From the NCBI GenBank assembly GCA_014730255.1, contig WJIQ01000226.1, forward strand, positions 1-42,439: a DNA stretch of 42,439 nt, given 5' to 3'. A program made the translations under genes and the position numbers. This DNA comes from a bacterium. GTDB lineage: Bacteria; Krumholzibacteriota; Krumholzibacteriia; LZORAL124-64-63. Positions 42,038 to 42,439 of the stretch are shown here, piece after piece. The stretch's first letter is position 1; each line of letters begins with the position of its first letter. The notes under the pieces are model-generated. The model was not told the origin of the DNA. It made no database searches and was given only the letters and a program-made list of their open reading frames with translations.

Positions 42038-42046
42038 ATTGTAGCA
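42038..42046 (-). promoter_or_regulatory. Extended -10 promoter element TGCTACAAT
   Basis: The minus strand reads TGC-TACAAT about 50 bp before the LVIVD gene start at 41988. The -35 is unclear. Confidence 0.5.
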
Positions 42047-42179
42047 GATCTCTGCGAGGTTGGGCTGCCGGGGAGGTGGAGCCGCGGGGTGGAGGTCCCT
42101 GGACTGACGATTTCAATCCTGTTTCAGGTGGGTGCGCGGTGGCTGGCGCCGGCGGCTTTATAGACATTTTTCTGTGTTC

Positions 42180-42225
42180 CACAAGCTCTTTTTTGCTTGT
42201 GACTTGAATCGCTTTGCCTTATATT
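42180..42225 (+). promoter_or_regulatory. Promoter and hairpin before the HNH-type gene
   Basis: TTGTGA (42197-42202) and TATATT (42220-42225) are 17 bp apart and about 40 bp before the start at 42267. The -35 lies inside a small stem, CACAAGC / GCTTGTG (42180-42201), with a T-rich loop. The surrounding 80 bp is much more A/T-rich than the rest of the window. Confidence 0.55.
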
Positions 42226-42266
42226 TTCGCATACCTCCCAATCGCCCCCTCACCCGGGAGTATGCC

Positions 42267-42439
42267 ATGACATTCCAGCCCGATCTTCCCGCCGCCACGG
42301 TCGACGTGCACCTGCGCGAGGCCGTCCACACCTTCGAGACCGCCGAGCACAACGTCGTCCTCTGGTTCGCCGAGATGCAGCGACGCCAGCTCCACCGCGA
42401 CCTCGGCTACTCCTCCCTGCGCCAGTATGCACTGATGGC
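42267..42439 (+). CDS. N-terminus of an HNH-endonuclease-type protein (cut by window edge)
   Basis: Only 57 codons are present. The sequence EMQRRQLHRDLGYSSLRQYA matches the opening helical region found before the HNH domain in a large family of HNH proteins (the DUF222-like type, where GY.SL..Y is typical). The catalytic HNH part lies beyond the window. GGGAG precedes the ATG. The call rests on this short N-terminal pattern alone. Confidence 0.6.
   Translation, partial: MTFQPDLPAATVDVHLREAVHTFETAEHNVVLWFAEMQRRQLHRDLGYSSLRQYALM

Overview
The window is GC-rich and gene-dense. Most genes have strong GGAGG-type ribosome binding sites, and many neighbours overlap by 4 bp (ATGA or GTGA). Several secreted proteins end in FlgD-type Ig-like domains, one carries LVIVD propeller repeats, and two others share a C-terminal SWSxxK motif. 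Together these suggest an uncultured bacterium of the FCB group or a relative (Krumholzibacteriota, Eisenbacteria or Latescibacterota-like). This placement is inferred from protein style; no rRNA or tRNA gene was seen.

Layout. 1-4900 (minus): a compact argB-argD-argC-argJ operon for ornithine synthesis by the acetyl-recycling route. 5138-6482 (plus): a SpoIIAA-like protein and a methyltransferase. 6445-10178 (minus): a secreted AGE-like protein and a secreted S41 peptidase. 10420-11385: divergent bacterioferritin and an Spx/ArsC-like protein. 11396-19142 (minus): mostly exported or envelope proteins (two beta-propellers, two small secreted proteins with the shared C-terminal motif, an M48 lipoprotein, an outer-membrane barrel, a DUF2784 protein), plus a TM1266-like small protein and an HD-domain protein. 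19347-19862 is a recombination scar made of two truncated copies of nearby genes. 19989-25873 (plus): a Wzx-type flippase, a polysaccharide pyruvyl transferase, an asparagine-synthetase-like protein without the usual Cys2, and a PLP racemase. ovoA follows and ends in a very long hairpin.

28235-42439: a short-chain dehydrogenase (minus), a small secreted protein (plus), then a long minus-strand run. The core of that run is DUF362 protein, polyferredoxin membrane protein, Fe-S aldo/keto reductase, DUF6599 protein, larE, larB, larC, packed with overlaps or gaps of 16 bp or less behind one promoter. Upstream lie a YiiX-like peptidase, a metallophosphatase, a DUF4403-like protein and a large LVIVD-repeat protein. 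The start of an HNH-type gene closes the window.

The most interesting signal is the lar operon. The three enzymes that build the nickel-pincer nucleotide are co-transcribed with a redox module but no LarA is present in the window. The DUF362 protein of that operon has His127, His194, Lys204 and His218, with spacings close to those of the LarA residues that hold the cofactor. It is therefore a candidate undescribed client of that cofactor. Other notable items are an ungapped 226-bp repeat found twice directly 3' of minus-strand genes, the shared C-terminal motif, and the AsnB-like/racemase pair.
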